A stretch of DNA of 64,000 nucleotides from an uncultured Bacteroidales bacterium (GTDB taxonomy: Bacteria; Bacteroidota; Bacteroidia; Bacteroidales; UBA932), in assembly GCA_934691625.1 (NCBI GenBank), contig CAKUTA010000003.1, forward strand, positions 240,943 through 304,942, read 5' to 3'. Below the pieces are notes generated by a model. It saw only the letters and a list, made by a program, of their open reading frames with translations. It ran no database searches and was not told the DNA's origin. Of this stretch, positions 1 to 9,231 are shown one piece after another (the first letter of the stretch is position 1; each line of letters starts with the position of its first letter). The position numbers and the translations under genes were made by a program.

Positions 1-1541
1 AGGCTTTCAAGTGTACACATGTATCCAAGGCCGATGCTCTCAAATATTTCACCGAGAAAGGTGATGAGTACAAGGTCGAGCTTATAAACGAGCTGGAGGA
101 CGGCAAGATCACATTCTACGAGAACGGCAATTTTACCGACCTCTGCCGTGGACCTCACCTCAGAAATACGGAGCTTATCAAGGCAGTGAAGCTTACTGCC
201 ATCGCCGGTGCATACTGGAGGGGTGATGAAAAACGCCAGCAGCTTACCCGTGTATATGGTATAACATTCCCTAAGAAATCTCTTCTGGATGAGTACCTTG
301 TGCTTCTGGAGGAAGCGAAGAAGCGTGACCACAGAAAGCTCGGAAAGGAGATGGAGCTTTTCACATTCTCCTCACGTGTAGGCCTCGGACTTCCGCTGTG
401 GCTTCCTAGAGGCGCTGTCATGAGACTTCAGCTGGAGAATTTCCTCCGCAAGAAGCTTGATGAGTTCGGATATCTTCCGGTTGTCACTCCACATATCGGA
501 AGCAAGCAGCTGTATGTGACATCCGGACACTATGCAAAATACGGAAAGGATTCATTCCAGCCTATACATACTCCACAGGAGGGCGAGGAATATATGCTCA
601 AGCCGATGAACTGTCCTCATCACTGCGAGATATACCGTTCAGAACCAAGATCATACAAGGATCTTCCATTGAGGTTCGCCGAATTCGGTACCGTATATCG
701 CTATGAGCAGAGCGGCGAACTTCACGGTCTTACCCGTGTACGCTGCTTCACCCAGGATGATGCTCACCTTTTCGTCCGTCCCGACCAGCTGAAGGAGGAA
801 TTCGAGAAAGTCATTGACCTTATACTTTATGTGTTCGGAACATTCAATTTCAAGAACTTCACGGCTCAGGTATCTCTTCGCGACCCTAATCATAAGGAGA
901 AGTATATAGGAACTGACGAGAACTGGGATAGGGCAGAGCAGGGAATCATAGAGGCAGCAGCAGAAAAAGGCCTGAAGACTGTTGTCGAATATGGCGAGGC
1001 TGCATTCTACGGTCCTAAGCTTGACTTCATGGTGAAAGATGCACTCGGAAGAAAATGGCAGCTCGGGACTGTGCAGGTTGACTATAACCTTCCTGAGCGT
1101 TTCCAGCTTGAATATACGGATAAGGACGGGTCGAAGAAGCGTCCGGTTATGATTCACAGGGCGCCTTTCGGATCCATCGAGAGATTTACCGCTGTGCTTC
1201 TTGAGCATGCAGCAGGCCACCTGCCTCTCTGGCTCGCTCCGGATCAGGTGAAAGTCCTGCCGGTCAGTGAAAAATACACTGAATATGCAAAAAAAGTTTG
1301 CGATTTGATGAAAAAATCCGATATTCGCGCTTCAATAGACGACCGAAACGAGACATTGGGCAAGAGAATCCGGGAGATCTCACTTCTCAGGGTTCCAGTT
1401 CTGGTGATTGTCGGGGAAAAGGAGGCTGCAGAAAATACAGTCTCTGTCCGTCATGAGGGGGCTGATAAGGGCACTATGACCATAGACGAATTTACCGCAA
1501 GATTCAAGGCAGCGGCAAGTTCATATAGCACAGAGCTTTAG
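1..1541 (+). CDS. thrS: Threonyl-tRNA synthetase, 3' part
   Basis: The reading frame is open from the first bases, so the 5' end (TGS and most of the editing domain) lies outside the window. The visible part starts near the end of the editing domain (TDLCRGPHL), runs through the class II catalytic core (the [10 protein letters not shown] segment carries the zinc-binding Cys) and ends in the anticodon-binding domain ([17 protein letters not shown]). The enzyme charges tRNA-Thr with threonine in the cytoplasm. infC, rpmI and rplT follow on the same strand, which is the classical thrS-infC-rpmI-rplT order. Only about 40 bases separate its stop codon from the infC start, so co-transcription is likely. 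Identity is certain; only the 5' boundary is missing. Confidence 0.97.
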   Translation, partial: AFKCTHVSKADALKYFTEKGDEYKVELINELEDGKITFYENGNFTDLCRGPHLRNTELIKAVKLTAIAGAYWRGDEKRQQLTRVYGITFPKKSLLDEYLVLLEEAKKRDHRKLGKEMELFTFSSRVGLGLPLWLPRGAVMRLQLENFLRKKLDEFGYLPVVTPHIGSKQLYVTSGHYAKYGKDSFQPIHTPQEGEEYMLKPMNCPHHCEIYRSEPRSYKDLPLRFAEFGTVYRYEQSGELHGLTRVRCFTQDDAHLFVRPDQLKEEFEKVIDLILYVFGTFNFKNFTAQVSLRDPNHKEKYIGTDENWDRAEQGIIEAAAEKGLKTVVEYGEAAFYGPKLDFMVKDALGRKWQLGTVQVDYNLPERFQLEYTDKDGSKKRPVMIHRAPFGSIERFTAVLLEHAAGHLPLWLAPDQVKVLPVSEKYTEYAKKVCDLMKKSDIRASIDDRNETLGKRIREISLLRVPVLVIVGEKEAAENTVSVRHEGADKGTMTIDEFTARFKAAASSYSTEL

Positions 1542-1566
1542 CAGCTAGTATTAATTTAACTGTTTT

Positions 1567-1583
1567 AGGAGGGCAAATTTATC
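1567..1583 (+). promoter_or_regulatory. Perfect Shine-Dalgarno and AUC start of infC
   Basis: AGGAGGG at 1567-1573 is followed 7-8 bases later by ATC at 1581-1583, in frame with infC. An in-frame TAG at 1566-1568 closes the frame just upstream, and no ATG, GTG or TTG occurs in frame before ATG 1683. Strong Shine-Dalgarno sequences are unusual in Bacteroidetes. Enterobacterial infC uses AUU so that IF3 can repress its own translation; AUC here suggests the same logic. Confidence 0.75.
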
Positions 1584-2219
1584 GCAACGCCTTTTAAACC
1601 TCACTTCGGTGGCCCCAGGCCATCAGGTAGCAGACCTGCAGGAGCACCAAGACCTGCCGGTCCAAGACCCGCAGGAGCCCGCATGGCTCCTCCTCGTCGT
1701 AAAGATGAGAATGAGCTGAATATCAATGATGAAATCAGGGCAGCTCAGGTACGTCTGGTTGGAGACAATATCTCCGAGCCTGGAGTTTATCCTATCGCCC
1801 AGGCCATGAAGATGGCTGACGAGATGGAACTTGACCTTGTGGAGATCAGTGCCAAGGCAGATCCTCCGGTATGCAAGATTCTTGACTACCAGAAGTATCT
1901 GTATCAGCAGAAGAAAAAGGCTAAGGAGATGAAGCAGAACTCCACGAAGATTGTCATCAAGGAGATACGCTTCGGGCCTAACACTGATGAGCATGACTTC
2001 CAGTTCAAGCTAAAGCATGCGCAGGAGTTCCTTTCAGAGGGCTCCAAGGTGAAGGCTTCGGTGTTCTTCAGGGGACGCTCCATCCAGTTCGCGGACCAGG
2101 GTGAGAAGCTCCTTCTGCGTTTCGCCGTGGAACTTGAGGAGTACGGACGTGCGGAGCACATGCCTCAGCTTGAGGGAAAGCGTATGATAATGATGATAGC
2201 TCCTGTTAAGAAGAAATAA
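1581..2219 (+). CDS. infC: Translation initiation factor IF-3 (AUC start)
   Basis: From ATC 1581 the protein is 212 residues. An extension of about 45 residues rich in Pro, Arg, Gly and Ala (starting [15 protein letters not shown] after the initiator) precedes the IF3 N-domain ([20 protein letters not shown]) and the C-domain ([31 protein letters not shown]). IF3 binds the 30S subunit and checks the initiator codon. Starting at ATG 1683 would discard the extension and leave an unexplained strong ribosome-binding site 110 bases upstream, so ATC 1581 is preferred. The gene sits between thrS and rpmI. The IF3 identity is certain; the start codon is an inference from the ribosome-binding site, the in-frame stop and the coding-like extension. 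Confidence 0.93.
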   Translation: MATPFKPHFGGPRPSGSRPAGAPRPAGPRPAGARMAPPRRKDENELNINDEIRAAQVRLVGDNISEPGVYPIAQAMKMADEMELDLVEISAKADPPVCKILDYQKYLYQQKKKAKEMKQNSTKIVIKEIRFGPNTDEHDFQFKLKHAQEFLSEGSKVKASVFFRGRSIQFADQGEKLLLRFAVELEEYGRAEHMPQLEGKRMIMMIAPVKKK

Positions 2220-2223
2220 AAAG

Positions 2224-2259
2224 CTGGGTTTCCTGAAGCGCGAGCCTCCGGGAACCCGG
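2224..2259 (+). promoter_or_regulatory. Hairpin in the infC-rpmI gap
   Basis: A 10-bp stem (2224-2233 with 2250-2259, two G-T pairs) closes a 16-base loop ahead of rpmI. No T tract follows directly, so it is not a typical terminator. A ribosomal-protein or attenuation leader is possible but unproven. Confidence 0.4.
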
Positions 2260-2286
2260 TATAACTAATTAAAAACTTTTTGTAAA

Positions 2287-2481
2287 ATGGCAAAGCTTAA
2301 GACCAACTCCGGTGCCAAAAAGCGTTTTGCGCTTACCGGAACGGGAAAAATCAAGAGAAAACACGCTTATCACAGCCACATTCTCACCAAGAAAACCAAG
2401 AAGCAGAAAAGAAATCTTGACCACTTCGCACTCGTTAACAGCGTTGACGTGAAGAGAGTTAAAGAGCTTCTGGTAATGTAA
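2287..2481 (+). CDS. rpmI: Ribosomal protein L35
   Basis: A 64-residue, very basic protein with the L35 pattern: [14 protein letters not shown] at the N-terminus, then a Thr-Gly-Lys-Ile segment and a Lys-rich stretch (KKTKKQKRN). It is a component of the large ribosomal subunit. Length and position between infC and rplT are as expected for the conserved operon. The ATG follows an AT-rich spacer without an evident Shine-Dalgarno sequence, normal for this phylum. Confidence 0.97.
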   Translation: MAKLKTNSGAKKRFALTGTGKIKRKHAYHSHILTKKTKKQKRNLDHFALVNSVDVKRVKELLVM

Positions 2482-2558
2482 TTATCCTTAATGTTGAACT
2501 TGGAATGCAGTCATAAAGTACCGCTCGGGCGGTCACTGTATCCCGAAATTGTAAAATT

Positions 2559-2903
2559 ATGCCAAGATCAGTAAATTCAGTAGCCTCAAGGGCTCGCCGC
2601 AAGAAGATTCTTAAGAAGACCCGCGGCTATTTCCTTTCAAGGAAAAATGTTTGGACGGTAGCGAAAAACACCTATGAGAAAGGTCTTACCTACGCTTACC
2701 GTGACCGTAAAGCCAAGAAACGTGAGTTCCGTGCACTTTGGATTCAGAGAATCAATGCAGCTGCACGCCAGTATGGTATTTCATACTCACAGTTCATGGG
2801 CAAACTTGCAAAGCAGAATGTTGGTCTTAACCGTAAAGTGCTTGCAGACCTCGCTATGAATAATCCTAAGGCTTTCGAGGCTATCGTAAATCAGGTAAAA
2901 TAG
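2559..2903 (+). CDS. rplT: Ribosomal protein L20
   Basis: 114 residues, typical L20: [19 protein letters not shown] at the start, RGYFLSRKN, then [18 protein letters not shown], and the C-terminal YSQFMGKL region. L20 is an early 50S assembly protein binding 23S rRNA, and in other bacteria it represses the infC-rpmI-rplT operon. The rpmI-rplT gap contains a short GC-rich stem-loop (about 2520-2533, ACCGC/GCGGT) that could take part in such control, but this is only a suggestion. lepB starts 7 bases after the stop codon. Confidence 0.97.
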   Translation: MPRSVNSVASRARRKKILKKTRGYFLSRKNVWTVAKNTYEKGLTYAYRDRKAKKREFRALWIQRINAAARQYGISYSQFMGKLAKQNVGLNRKVLADLAMNNPKAFEAIVNQVK

Positions 2904-2910
2904 TTAACTG

Positions 2911-4257
2911 ATGAGCGTGAGGGATCTATACCATAACAAATGGGTGCGGATGGCCTTCTGGTCAATCCTCTATCTGCTATGGGTGATCTGGCTGGGAAAT
3001 TACTGGTGGCTTTTCGGCCTTGTCGTCATCTTCGACCACCATATCACCCATAAGGTGAAGTGGCTGTTCTGGAAAAAGACGTACAAGGAGGGCGAAAAGC
3101 GTAACGCGCTGCTTGATTGGCTTGATGCCATCATCTTTGCAGTGATTTTCGTTACATTCATCAACATATTTTTCTTTCAGGCGTTCAAGATTCCTTCATC
3201 CTCGATGGAGAGTTCGCTTCTTACGGGAGATCATCTCTTCGTGAGCAAGCTTACATTCGGGCCAAGAATTCCGGAGACACCTCTGACTATTCCTTTCACG
3301 CATAATGTCATCTTCGGGAAAGAGTCCTATTCGACACTTATCCAGAACAAGTACAGGCGGCTGAAGGGTTTCAGGCATGTGAGACGCGGAGATTATGTCG
3401 TGTTCGGCTTCCCTGATGGGGACACTGTATTGACAAAGGCTCCGGCTGATGACTACTATGCTGTCTGCAGATTCTACGGGAAAGATTATGCTGTCAAGTC
3501 TTATGGACCTTTAATTGTACGTCCGTCAGACAAGAAAGACCACTATGTGAAAAGATGTGTTGCTGTTCATGGCGATACCCTTTCCATCGTAAATGGCCAG
3601 GTGTACATCAATTCCGTTGCCCAGGAAGTATGGCCTGGTGTCCAGTCCACCTATACAGTGGTGACTGACGGCTCCAGAATTAATCTTAAAACTCTTGAGA
3701 AACTCGGACTGAATGTCTCTGAGCTGATGTATGACGAGGCCTTGCCAGGCTATCCGCAGATGCCGCTTACGGCAGCGATGCTGGAGGAAGTCAAGGGATG
3801 TGCCAATGTCATCAGCATTGAAGAGCAGGTAGATGTATATCCACCTGACTATCCGGACTCTTATCTCATGCTTTTCCCGTATAAGGAGAACTTCAGATGG
3901 ACGCGTGACAACTACGGTCCAGTCTGGATTCCTGAAGCCGGTGTGACAGTGAAGCTCAACAATGAGAATCTACCTCTCTATGAGCGTGTCATCGTCGTGT
4001 ATGAGAAGAATGACCTGAAGGTGACTTCAGATGGACGGATCTTCATAAACGGGACAGAGACGGACGAGTACACTTTCAAGCAGGATTATTATTTTATGAT
4101 GGGCGATAACCGCCACAATTCCCTGGATTCAAGATATTGGGGATTTGTCCCTGAGGACCACATTGTCGGAAGGCCTGCATTGATCTGGCTTTCAACGGAC
4201 AGAAGCAAGACTTTCCCGGCGAATATACGCTGGAGACGCTTCTTTAAATTTGTGTAG
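2911..4257 (+). CDS. lepB: Signal peptidase I (long Bacteroidetes form)
   Basis: Family S26 peptidase that removes signal peptides from exported proteins at the inner membrane. At 448 residues it is much longer than classical enzymes, as is common in Bacteroidetes. Two hydrophobic stretches (about residues 13-45 and 70-92) precede the catalytic Ser98 in the IPSSSMES motif. The catalytic Lys is K214 in DHYVKRCVAVHGD. A C-terminal MMGDNRHNSLDSRYWG box completes the fold. Insertions between the Ser and Lys boxes and before the last box account for the extra length. It directly follows rplT and is probably the housekeeping enzyme; a second S26 gene lies at 37383-38264. Confidence 0.95.
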   Translation: MSVRDLYHNKWVRMAFWSILYLLWVIWLGNYWWLFGLVVIFDHHITHKVKWLFWKKTYKEGEKRNALLDWLDAIIFAVIFVTFINIFFFQAFKIPSSSMESSLLTGDHLFVSKLTFGPRIPETPLTIPFTHNVIFGKESYSTLIQNKYRRLKGFRHVRRGDYVVFGFPDGDTVLTKAPADDYYAVCRFYGKDYAVKSYGPLIVRPSDKKDHYVKRCVAVHGDTLSIVNGQVYINSVAQEVWPGVQSTYTVVTDGSRINLKTLEKLGLNVSELMYDEALPGYPQMPLTAAMLEEVKGCANVISIEEQVDVYPPDYPDSYLMLFPYKENFRWTRDNYGPVWIPEAGVTVKLNNENLPLYERVIVVYEKNDLKVTSDGRIFINGTETDEYTFKQDYYFMMGDNRHNSLDSRYWGFVPEDHIVGRPALIWLSTDRSKTFPANIRWRRFFKFV

Positions 4258-4262
4258 AAATT

Positions 4263-4293
4263 TTGGATTTCAGAAAATTAAACGCGATATTTG
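4263..4293 (+). promoter_or_regulatory. Candidate promoter for rpmB-rpmG
   Basis: TTG at 4263-4265, 20 bases, then GATATTTG at 4286-4293, one mismatch from the Bacteroidetes -7 element TAnnTTTG. It lies 50 bases before the rpmB start, just after lepB. Confidence 0.4.
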
Positions 4294-4342
4294 CAGCCCC
4301 GCATGGACTATTTATTACAGAAAATTAAAAAAGTACAATAAT

Positions 4343-4585
4343 ATGGCAAAGGTTTGTCAAGTAACAGGAAGAAAGAGAATGATCGGCAACAATGTCGCCC
4401 ACTCCAAGCTCCGCACCAAGAGAGAGTTCTCTCTTAACCTCAAGAATAAAAAGTTCTGGCTTGAGTCAGAAAAGAGGTTCGTCACACTTAAAGTGACCTG
4501 CAAAGGTATCAGGCATATCGAGAAGAACGGTCTCGAGAGCGTTCTCAGAGATGCACAGAAGAAAGGATTTATTAACCTTGTTTAA
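4343..4585 (+). CDS. rpmB: Ribosomal protein L28
   Basis: 80 residues starting MAKVCQVTGRKRM, the L28 signature, followed by NNVAHSKLRTKREF and ending in KGFINLV. It is part of the 50S subunit. A longer in-frame reading exists upstream (from 4250), but it overlaps the lepB end and adds a non-conserved sequence, so ATG 4343 is chosen. It is followed by rpmG (11 bases), a DUF4295 gene and ftsY, a conserved Bacteroidetes cluster. Confidence 0.96.
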   Translation: MAKVCQVTGRKRMIGNNVAHSKLRTKREFSLNLKNKKFWLESEKRFVTLKVTCKGIRHIEKNGLESVLRDAQKKGFINLV

Positions 4586-4596
4586 TTTGAACAACT

Positions 4597-4785
4597 ATGG
4601 CAAAGAAAGCTAAAGGAAACAGGGTGCAGGTCATCCTGGAGTGCACTGAACAGAAAGAGAGCGGTGTGCCGGGAATGTCAAGGTACATTACCACTAAGAA
4701 CAAGAAGAACACAACAGAGCGTCTTGAGCGTATGAAATATAACCCATACCTCCATAAGGTGACTCTTCATCGTGAGATTAAATAA
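4597..4785 (+). CDS. rpmG: Ribosomal protein L33
   Basis: 62 residues: [18 protein letters not shown], then [24 protein letters not shown], the L33 pattern. Only one Cys is visible, so this is the zinc-free type of L33. It belongs to the large ribosomal subunit. It is translated between rpmB and the DUF4295 gene with very short gaps and is almost certainly co-transcribed with them. Confidence 0.96.
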   Translation: MAKKAKGNRVQVILECTEQKESGVPGMSRYITTKNKKNTTERLERMKYNPYLHKVTLHREIK

Positions 4786-4800
4786 TAAGGAGAACGGTTT

Positions 4801-4959
4801 ATGGCAAAGAAAGCAGTCGCAACCTTCGCCGCAAAGGCAGGCGCAAGAAGCATTGTAAAGTGCATCCGTATGGACAAATCTCCAAAGACCGGAGCATACG
4901 TCTTTGTTGAGCAGTTCGTTGATGCAGGCAAAGAGAAAGAATTCTTCGACAAGAAGTAA
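4801..4959 (+). CDS. DUF4295 small basic protein
   Basis: A 52-residue protein beginning MAKKAVATFAAKAGARS and ending EKEFFDKK. This matches the small DUF4295 family, which is found directly after rpmG in Bacteroidetes. Function is unknown; the linkage to L28 and L33 and the basic composition suggest a ribosome-associated role (inference). A GGAG-like stretch precedes the ATG. The rho-independent terminator at 4982-5016 closes the rpmB-rpmG-DUF4295 unit. Confidence 0.9.
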   Translation: MAKKAVATFAAKAGARSIVKCIRMDKSPKTGAYVFVEQFVDAGKEKEFFDKK

Positions 4960-4981
4960 GAAGAATAGCAGAATACATGGG

Positions 4982-5016
4982 GACGCAGCACTTGAAAGGT
5001 GCTGCGTCTCTTTTTT
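4982..5016 (+). terminator. Terminator after the rpmB-rpmG-DUF4295 unit
   Basis: A perfect 10-bp GC-rich stem (GACGCAGCAC / GTGCTGCGTC) with a 7-base loop is followed by TC and six T. Confidence 0.93.
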
Positions 5017-5045
5017 GTATTTGGTATGTATTTTCATTAACTTTG
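5015..5045 (+). promoter_or_regulatory. Promoter of ftsY
   Basis: TTG at 5015-5017, 20 bases, TAACTTTG at 5038-5045: a full match to the Bacteroidetes TTG...TAnnTTTG promoter. The -33 element overlaps the T tract of the preceding terminator. Confidence 0.7.
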
Positions 5046-5100
5046 TCAGTTGAGAGCTATCTGATTGCATGTTCTAGACTCAGGCAGGCTCATCGCGATT

Positions 5101-6042
5101 ATGGGAATTTTTGACAAAGGTGTAAAAAAGACTAACGAAGGCTTCTTCAAAAGGCTTTCAAGGGCTATCGTAGGAAAATCCAGGGTGGATGACAAGGTTC
5201 TTGACGCTATCGAAGAAGCCCTGGTTTCTTCAGATATGGGCGTTGACACCACTCTGCAGATAATTGACAATCTCGAAGAACGGGTGGAGAAGGACAAGTT
5301 CATGTCGATGGAGGAGCTTACGGAGATGCTCAGGGAAGAAATCGCCAAGCTGCTGGATGTTGACGGCGATGCCGGGACTGATAACGGCCAGCTTCCATTT
5401 GACTTTTCGAAAAAGCCTTATGTCATTCTTGTGGTGGGCGTGAATGGAGTCGGAAAGACTACCACCATCGGAAAACTGGCGGCAAAGCTTAAGGCTGCCG
5501 GTAAGAATGTGGTCCTGGGGGCGGCAGATACTTTCCGCGCCGCTGCCGTGGAGCAGCTGCAGATATGGGCTGACAGGGCCGGAGTCAGCATCGTGAAGCA
5601 GGAGATGGGGTCGGATCCTGCTTCTGTCGCATACGATACAGTGAGCTCGGCTGTGGCAAAGGGCGCGGATGTCGTGCTGATAGATACAGCGGGGCGCCTT
5701 CATAACCGTGTCAATCTGATGAACGAGCTGACGAAGATCAGGAATGTGATACGCAAGGTCATACCTGATGCTCCGCATGAGGTTATGCTTGTACTTGACG
5801 GCTCTACCGGTCAGAATGCCTACCAGCAGGCTAAGGAGTTCTCCAAGGCAACGGATGTCACATCTCTTGCTGTGACGAAGCTGGATGGCTCGGCAAAGGG
5901 AGGTGTCGTCATCGGTATTGTTGACCAGCTCCGGATTCCGATAAAGTTTATCGGGATAGGCGAGGGAATCGACGACCTTAAGGTATTTGACAAACGTGAA
6001 TTCGTATCATCTCTCTTCAATCCTGAAGATATTGATAAATAA
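5101..6042 (+). CDS. ftsY: Signal recognition particle receptor FtsY
   Basis: 313 residues from ATG 5101 (MGIFDKGVKKTNEGF). A short helical N-domain precedes the SRP-type GTPase: GVNGVGKTTTIGKLAAKL (G1), DTFRAAAVEQL, DTAGRLHN (G3), TKLDGSAKGG (G4) and a C-terminal GIGEGIDDLKVFD. It docks ribosome-SRP complexes at the membrane for co-translational insertion. An in-frame extension from 5065 lacks family similarity and is not used. The long acidic A-domain seen in E. coli is absent, as in many other phyla. It has its own promoter just upstream. Confidence 0.96.
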   Translation: MGIFDKGVKKTNEGFFKRLSRAIVGKSRVDDKVLDAIEEALVSSDMGVDTTLQIIDNLEERVEKDKFMSMEELTEMLREEIAKLLDVDGDAGTDNGQLPFDFSKKPYVILVVGVNGVGKTTTIGKLAAKLKAAGKNVVLGAADTFRAAAVEQLQIWADRAGVSIVKQEMGSDPASVAYDTVSSAVAKGADVVLIDTAGRLHNRVNLMNELTKIRNVIRKVIPDAPHEVMLVLDGSTGQNAYQQAKEFSKATDVTSLAVTKLDGSAKGGVVIGIVDQLRIPIKFIGIGEGIDDLKVFDKREFVSSLFNPEDIDK

Positions 6043-6070
6043 TACATTGAAATAAAAATTAACTATTGAT

Positions 6071-8515
6071 ATGAAACTTTCTTACAGCTGGCTTAAAGAT
6101 TATCTTGAGTGCGACCTTACGCCGCAGCAGATAGCTGATGCGATGACATCCATCGGAATTGAAGTGGATTCCGTATTGGAGGAAGAGGAGATTCCCGGCG
6201 GGCTTGCCGGAGTGGTCGTGGCTGAAGTTCTTGAATGTGAAGTTCATCCGAACTCAGACCATCTTCACATTACCAAGGTTGATGACGGGACCGGCGAACC
6301 TTTGACAGTGGTTTGTGGAGCCCCTAATGTCGCTGCCGGCCAGAAAGTTCTCTTTGCCAGGCTCGGTGCAGTGCTTCCTGGTGATTTCAAGATAAAGAAG
6401 TCCAAGATCCGTGGAGTGGAGTCTTTCGGAATGATCTGTGCCGAGGATGAACTTGGCATTGGCAACAGCCATGACGGGATCATGGTCCTTCCTGCAGATG
6501 CTGTTATCGGGACAGCTGCAAAGGACTACTTGCATCTCAAGACCGATGCAGTCATTGAATATGAAATCACTGCGAACAGGGTGGATGCTGCGTCCCATAT
6601 AGGCGTGGCCCGTGACCTGTATGCATATATGCAGCTGAACAATATCCCATGCCGTTTCTCATACCCTGATGTTTCTGCGTTTGTCGATGGAGAGGGCGAA
6701 GGGGCGATTCCTGTCGATGTAAGGGATACGGAAGGTGCACCGGAATATGAGGGAATCACGATCAGAGGAGTCAAGGTGGGCCCGTCGCCGGAGTGGCTTC
6801 AGAAGAAGCTCTTCTCTATCGGGCTCCATCCGATCAATAATATTGTAGATATTTCCAACTTCGTGCTTTTCGAAGTCGGACAGCCGCTTCATACCTTTGA
6901 TGCAGACCAGATTACAGGTGGCAAGGTCATTGTAAGAAGAGCTGAGGAAGGGGAGAGGCTCGTGACGCTCGACGGTGTGGAGAGGACTCTTCACAGCTGT
7001 GATATGGTTATCGCTAACGCTGACGGCCCGATGTGCATTGCCGGTGTATTCGGCGGAGAAAAGTCAGGCGTGACAGAAAATACTGTCAATGTCTTCATCG
7101 AGAGTGCATACTTCGACCCTCATTCAATCAGAAAGACATCCAAGACGCAGGGACTCCAGACAGATGCTTCATTCCGCTACGAGCGTGGTGCGGATCCTGG
7201 AATTATTCCATTTGCAGCCAAAAGGGCTGCTCTGCTCATTCTGGAAATCGCAGGAGGACAGATAGATGGCAAGACTCAGATTTCATATCCGTCACCTATA
7301 GAGAAGAAGGTCATTGACCTGGACTATGACAGGATCGAGGCATTCATCGGGAAGAAGATCGGCCATGATGTCATTGAGAGGATTCTGACATATCTCACCT
7401 ATGAATTTATCGAGAAACGTCCTGGTGGAGCGAAAGTTGCGGCTCCTTCATATATGATAGATGTATATCGCGAGTGCGATGTCGTGGAGGAGATACTCCG
7501 AATCTACAGCTATAACAACATTGAGCTCCCGCAGCACATGAAGATGTCTGTGGGCACGACTCCAAGCCCTGATCCGGAGGCTACCAGAAACTATATCTCC
7601 AACTTCCTGGTTGCAGATGGATTTGTCGAGACGATGAATAACTCATTGACCAGGAGCGCATATTATACAGGTCTTCAGACATTCCCTGAGGAGAGATGCG
7701 TGAAGATCGTGAATCCTTTGAGCTCCGACCTCAATGTCATGAGGCAGACATTGATTCTTAACGGGCTTGAAGTAATTGCATACAATGCAAACAGACAGAT
7801 AAATTCGCTCCGTACATTCGAATATGGTTCTGTATATCAGCAGCTTCCTGGAACTGATGGCAAGACTCTCGCTTCCTACGAGGAGCATCAGTGCTTTACG
7901 CTTTTCATTTCCGGTCCTGGTGCCAGGTCATGGCGCATTGGCGAGCAGAAGGGAAGCTACTTCCAGCTTAAGGGCTATTTCGAGCAGCTTTGCAGCCGCT
8001 ATGGCATAGACCTTTATACTATGGAGACAGAAGCGGCTCCTTCCGATATCTTCAGGGAAGGAATCGTGTACAGGCTTCCTGGAACTCATGAGGTATTTGC
8101 TACACTCGGAACTGTGTCTCCGGCTCTTGCCAGGAAGTTCGATGTAAGACAGCCTGTATTTACAGTAGAGATTGTATGGCCTGTGCTTCTGAAGCTTATC
8201 TCCAGGGTTAAGGTCAAGTTCCAGGAGATGCCTAAGTTCCCTGAGGTAAGGCGTGACCTTGCGCTTCTCGTGGATGAGTCTGTTTCTTATGCAGACCTCT
8301 CTAGGGCTGCACATAAGGCTGTTAAGAAGATACTTAAGCAGGTGACATTGTTCGATGTCTATCGTGGCGACAAGATTCCGGAAGGAAAGAAGCAGTATGC
8401 GCTTAACTTTGTCCTTCAGGATCAGGAGAAGACATTGACAGACAATGAGGTGGAGAAGGCTATGGACAGGCTTCTCTCAACATATCAGAACTCATTTGGG
8501 GCGACATTGAGATAA
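6071..8515 (+). CDS. pheT: Phenylalanyl-tRNA synthetase beta subunit
   Basis: 814 residues, full length. It starts MKLSYSWLKDYLECDL, followed by the EMAP-like tRNA-binding domain (about 40-150; HPNSDHLHITKVDDG), the B3/B4 editing region, the B5 domain, the inactive synthetase-like core and the C-terminal FDX-ACB anticodon-binding domain (FPEVRRDLALLVDE). With PheS, which is not in the window, it forms the heterotetrameric enzyme that charges tRNA-Phe. The gene follows ftsY by 28 bases and is followed one base later by the DUF4296 lipoprotein gene. Confidence 0.97.
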   Translation: MKLSYSWLKDYLECDLTPQQIADAMTSIGIEVDSVLEEEEIPGGLAGVVVAEVLECEVHPNSDHLHITKVDDGTGEPLTVVCGAPNVAAGQKVLFARLGAVLPGDFKIKKSKIRGVESFGMICAEDELGIGNSHDGIMVLPADAVIGTAAKDYLHLKTDAVIEYEITANRVDAASHIGVARDLYAYMQLNNIPCRFSYPDVSAFVDGEGEGAIPVDVRDTEGAPEYEGITIRGVKVGPSPEWLQKKLFSIGLHPINNIVDISNFVLFEVGQPLHTFDADQITGGKVIVRRAEEGERLVTLDGVERTLHSCDMVIANADGPMCIAGVFGGEKSGVTENTVNVFIESAYFDPHSIRKTSKTQGLQTDASFRYERGADPGIIPFAAKRAALLILEIAGGQIDGKTQISYPSPIEKKVIDLDYDRIEAFIGKKIGHDVIERILTYLTYEFIEKRPGGAKVAAPSYMIDVYRECDVVEEILRIYSYNNIELPQHMKMSVGTTPSPDPEATRNYISNFLVADGFVETMNNSLTRSAYYTGLQTFPEERCVKIVNPLSSDLNVMRQTLILNGLEVIAYNANRQINSLRTFEYGSVYQQLPGTDGKTLASYEEHQCFTLFISGPGARSWRIGEQKGSYFQLKGYFEQLCSRYGIDLYTMETEAAPSDIFREGIVYRLPGTHEVFATLGTVSPALARKFDVRQPVFTVEIVWPVLLKLISRVKVKFQEMPKFPEVRRDLALLVDESVSYADLSRAAHKAVKKILKQVTLFDVYRGDKIPEGKKQYALNFVLQDQEKTLTDNEVEKAMDRLLSTYQNSFGATLR

Positions 8516-8516
8516 T

Positions 8517-9227
8517 ATGCGTTTTCTGCGTAAAATATGTGCTGTCTCGGCAGCGGCTCTCCTTGTGCTTTCCTGTGGAAGGCAGGGGAGGGTCATTTCT
8601 GCCCATAAGCTGGCGAAGATTTACGCAGAGATGCTGCTGGCGGATCAGCAGCTGCGGAATCACCCGGAATTTACAATGGCGGCGGACACATCGCTTTTCT
8701 ATGAGCCGATACTTGCCGGATATGGATATTCAGGGAAGGACTATGTCCGCAGTGTAGGGCATTATATGGAGGATCCTGAGTCTTTCGGAAAGATATTCAA
8801 GGAGACGAAGGATATTCTGGACCGGCGGATATCCGAGCTTCGTGCTGCGGAACTGGCTGTGCGGCGTGCTGACAGCCTCAGGATGGCGATAAGTTCGATG
8901 GACTTTCTGCGGGCGCCGGTGTATTTCGGCGAGCAGAACGATACGGTGCGGCTTGATACAGTGCATGTCAGCATCGATTCTCTCGGCATATATTCGTGGG
9001 AACGTGTTGTGCCAGACACTCTGTATGACGGTCCTGTATTCAGGCTTAAAGCGGCATCTGATACGCTGTCTGCTTCTTCAGGAACGGTTACTGATACAGT
9101 CAAGGTAGAGGGAGTGAAGGTCGGGGATGCTGCCGTAAAAAAGCTGCATATTAAAGAATCAGCTCGGCTGAAATCGGGCGTGATGAAAGCGACAATGCTG
9201 GTGGGCAATGAAATTACAAGAAAATAA
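8517..9227 (+). CDS. DUF4296 lipoprotein
   Basis: 236 residues. A lipoprotein signal peptide ends in the lipobox LVLSC (Cys20). The next segment, KLAKIYAEMLLADQQL, is the recognisable DUF4296 region, followed by a helical segment with a DPESFGKIFKETKDIL block. The C-terminal 100 residues look low in conservation and rich in charged residues. The family is found in Bacteroidetes and has no established function. The product is probably anchored to a membrane, on the periplasmic side or outside. It starts one base after pheT and overlaps none of the amidohydrolase gene, whose ATG is four bases after its stop, so these genes form one transcription unit. Confidence 0.85.
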   Translation: MRFLRKICAVSAAALLVLSCGRQGRVISAHKLAKIYAEMLLADQQLRNHPEFTMAADTSLFYEPILAGYGYSGKDYVRSVGHYMEDPESFGKIFKETKDILDRRISELRAAELAVRRADSLRMAISSMDFLRAPVYFGEQNDTVRLDTVHVSIDSLGIYSWERVVPDTLYDGPVFRLKAASDTLSASSGTVTDTVKVEGVKVGDAAVKKLHIKESARLKSGVMKATMLVGNEITRK

Positions 9228-9231
9228 TGCA

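Noticed and set aside
651..1220. 189-codon open frame on the minus strand
   Set aside because: Shadow of thrS, whose motifs cover the same bases.
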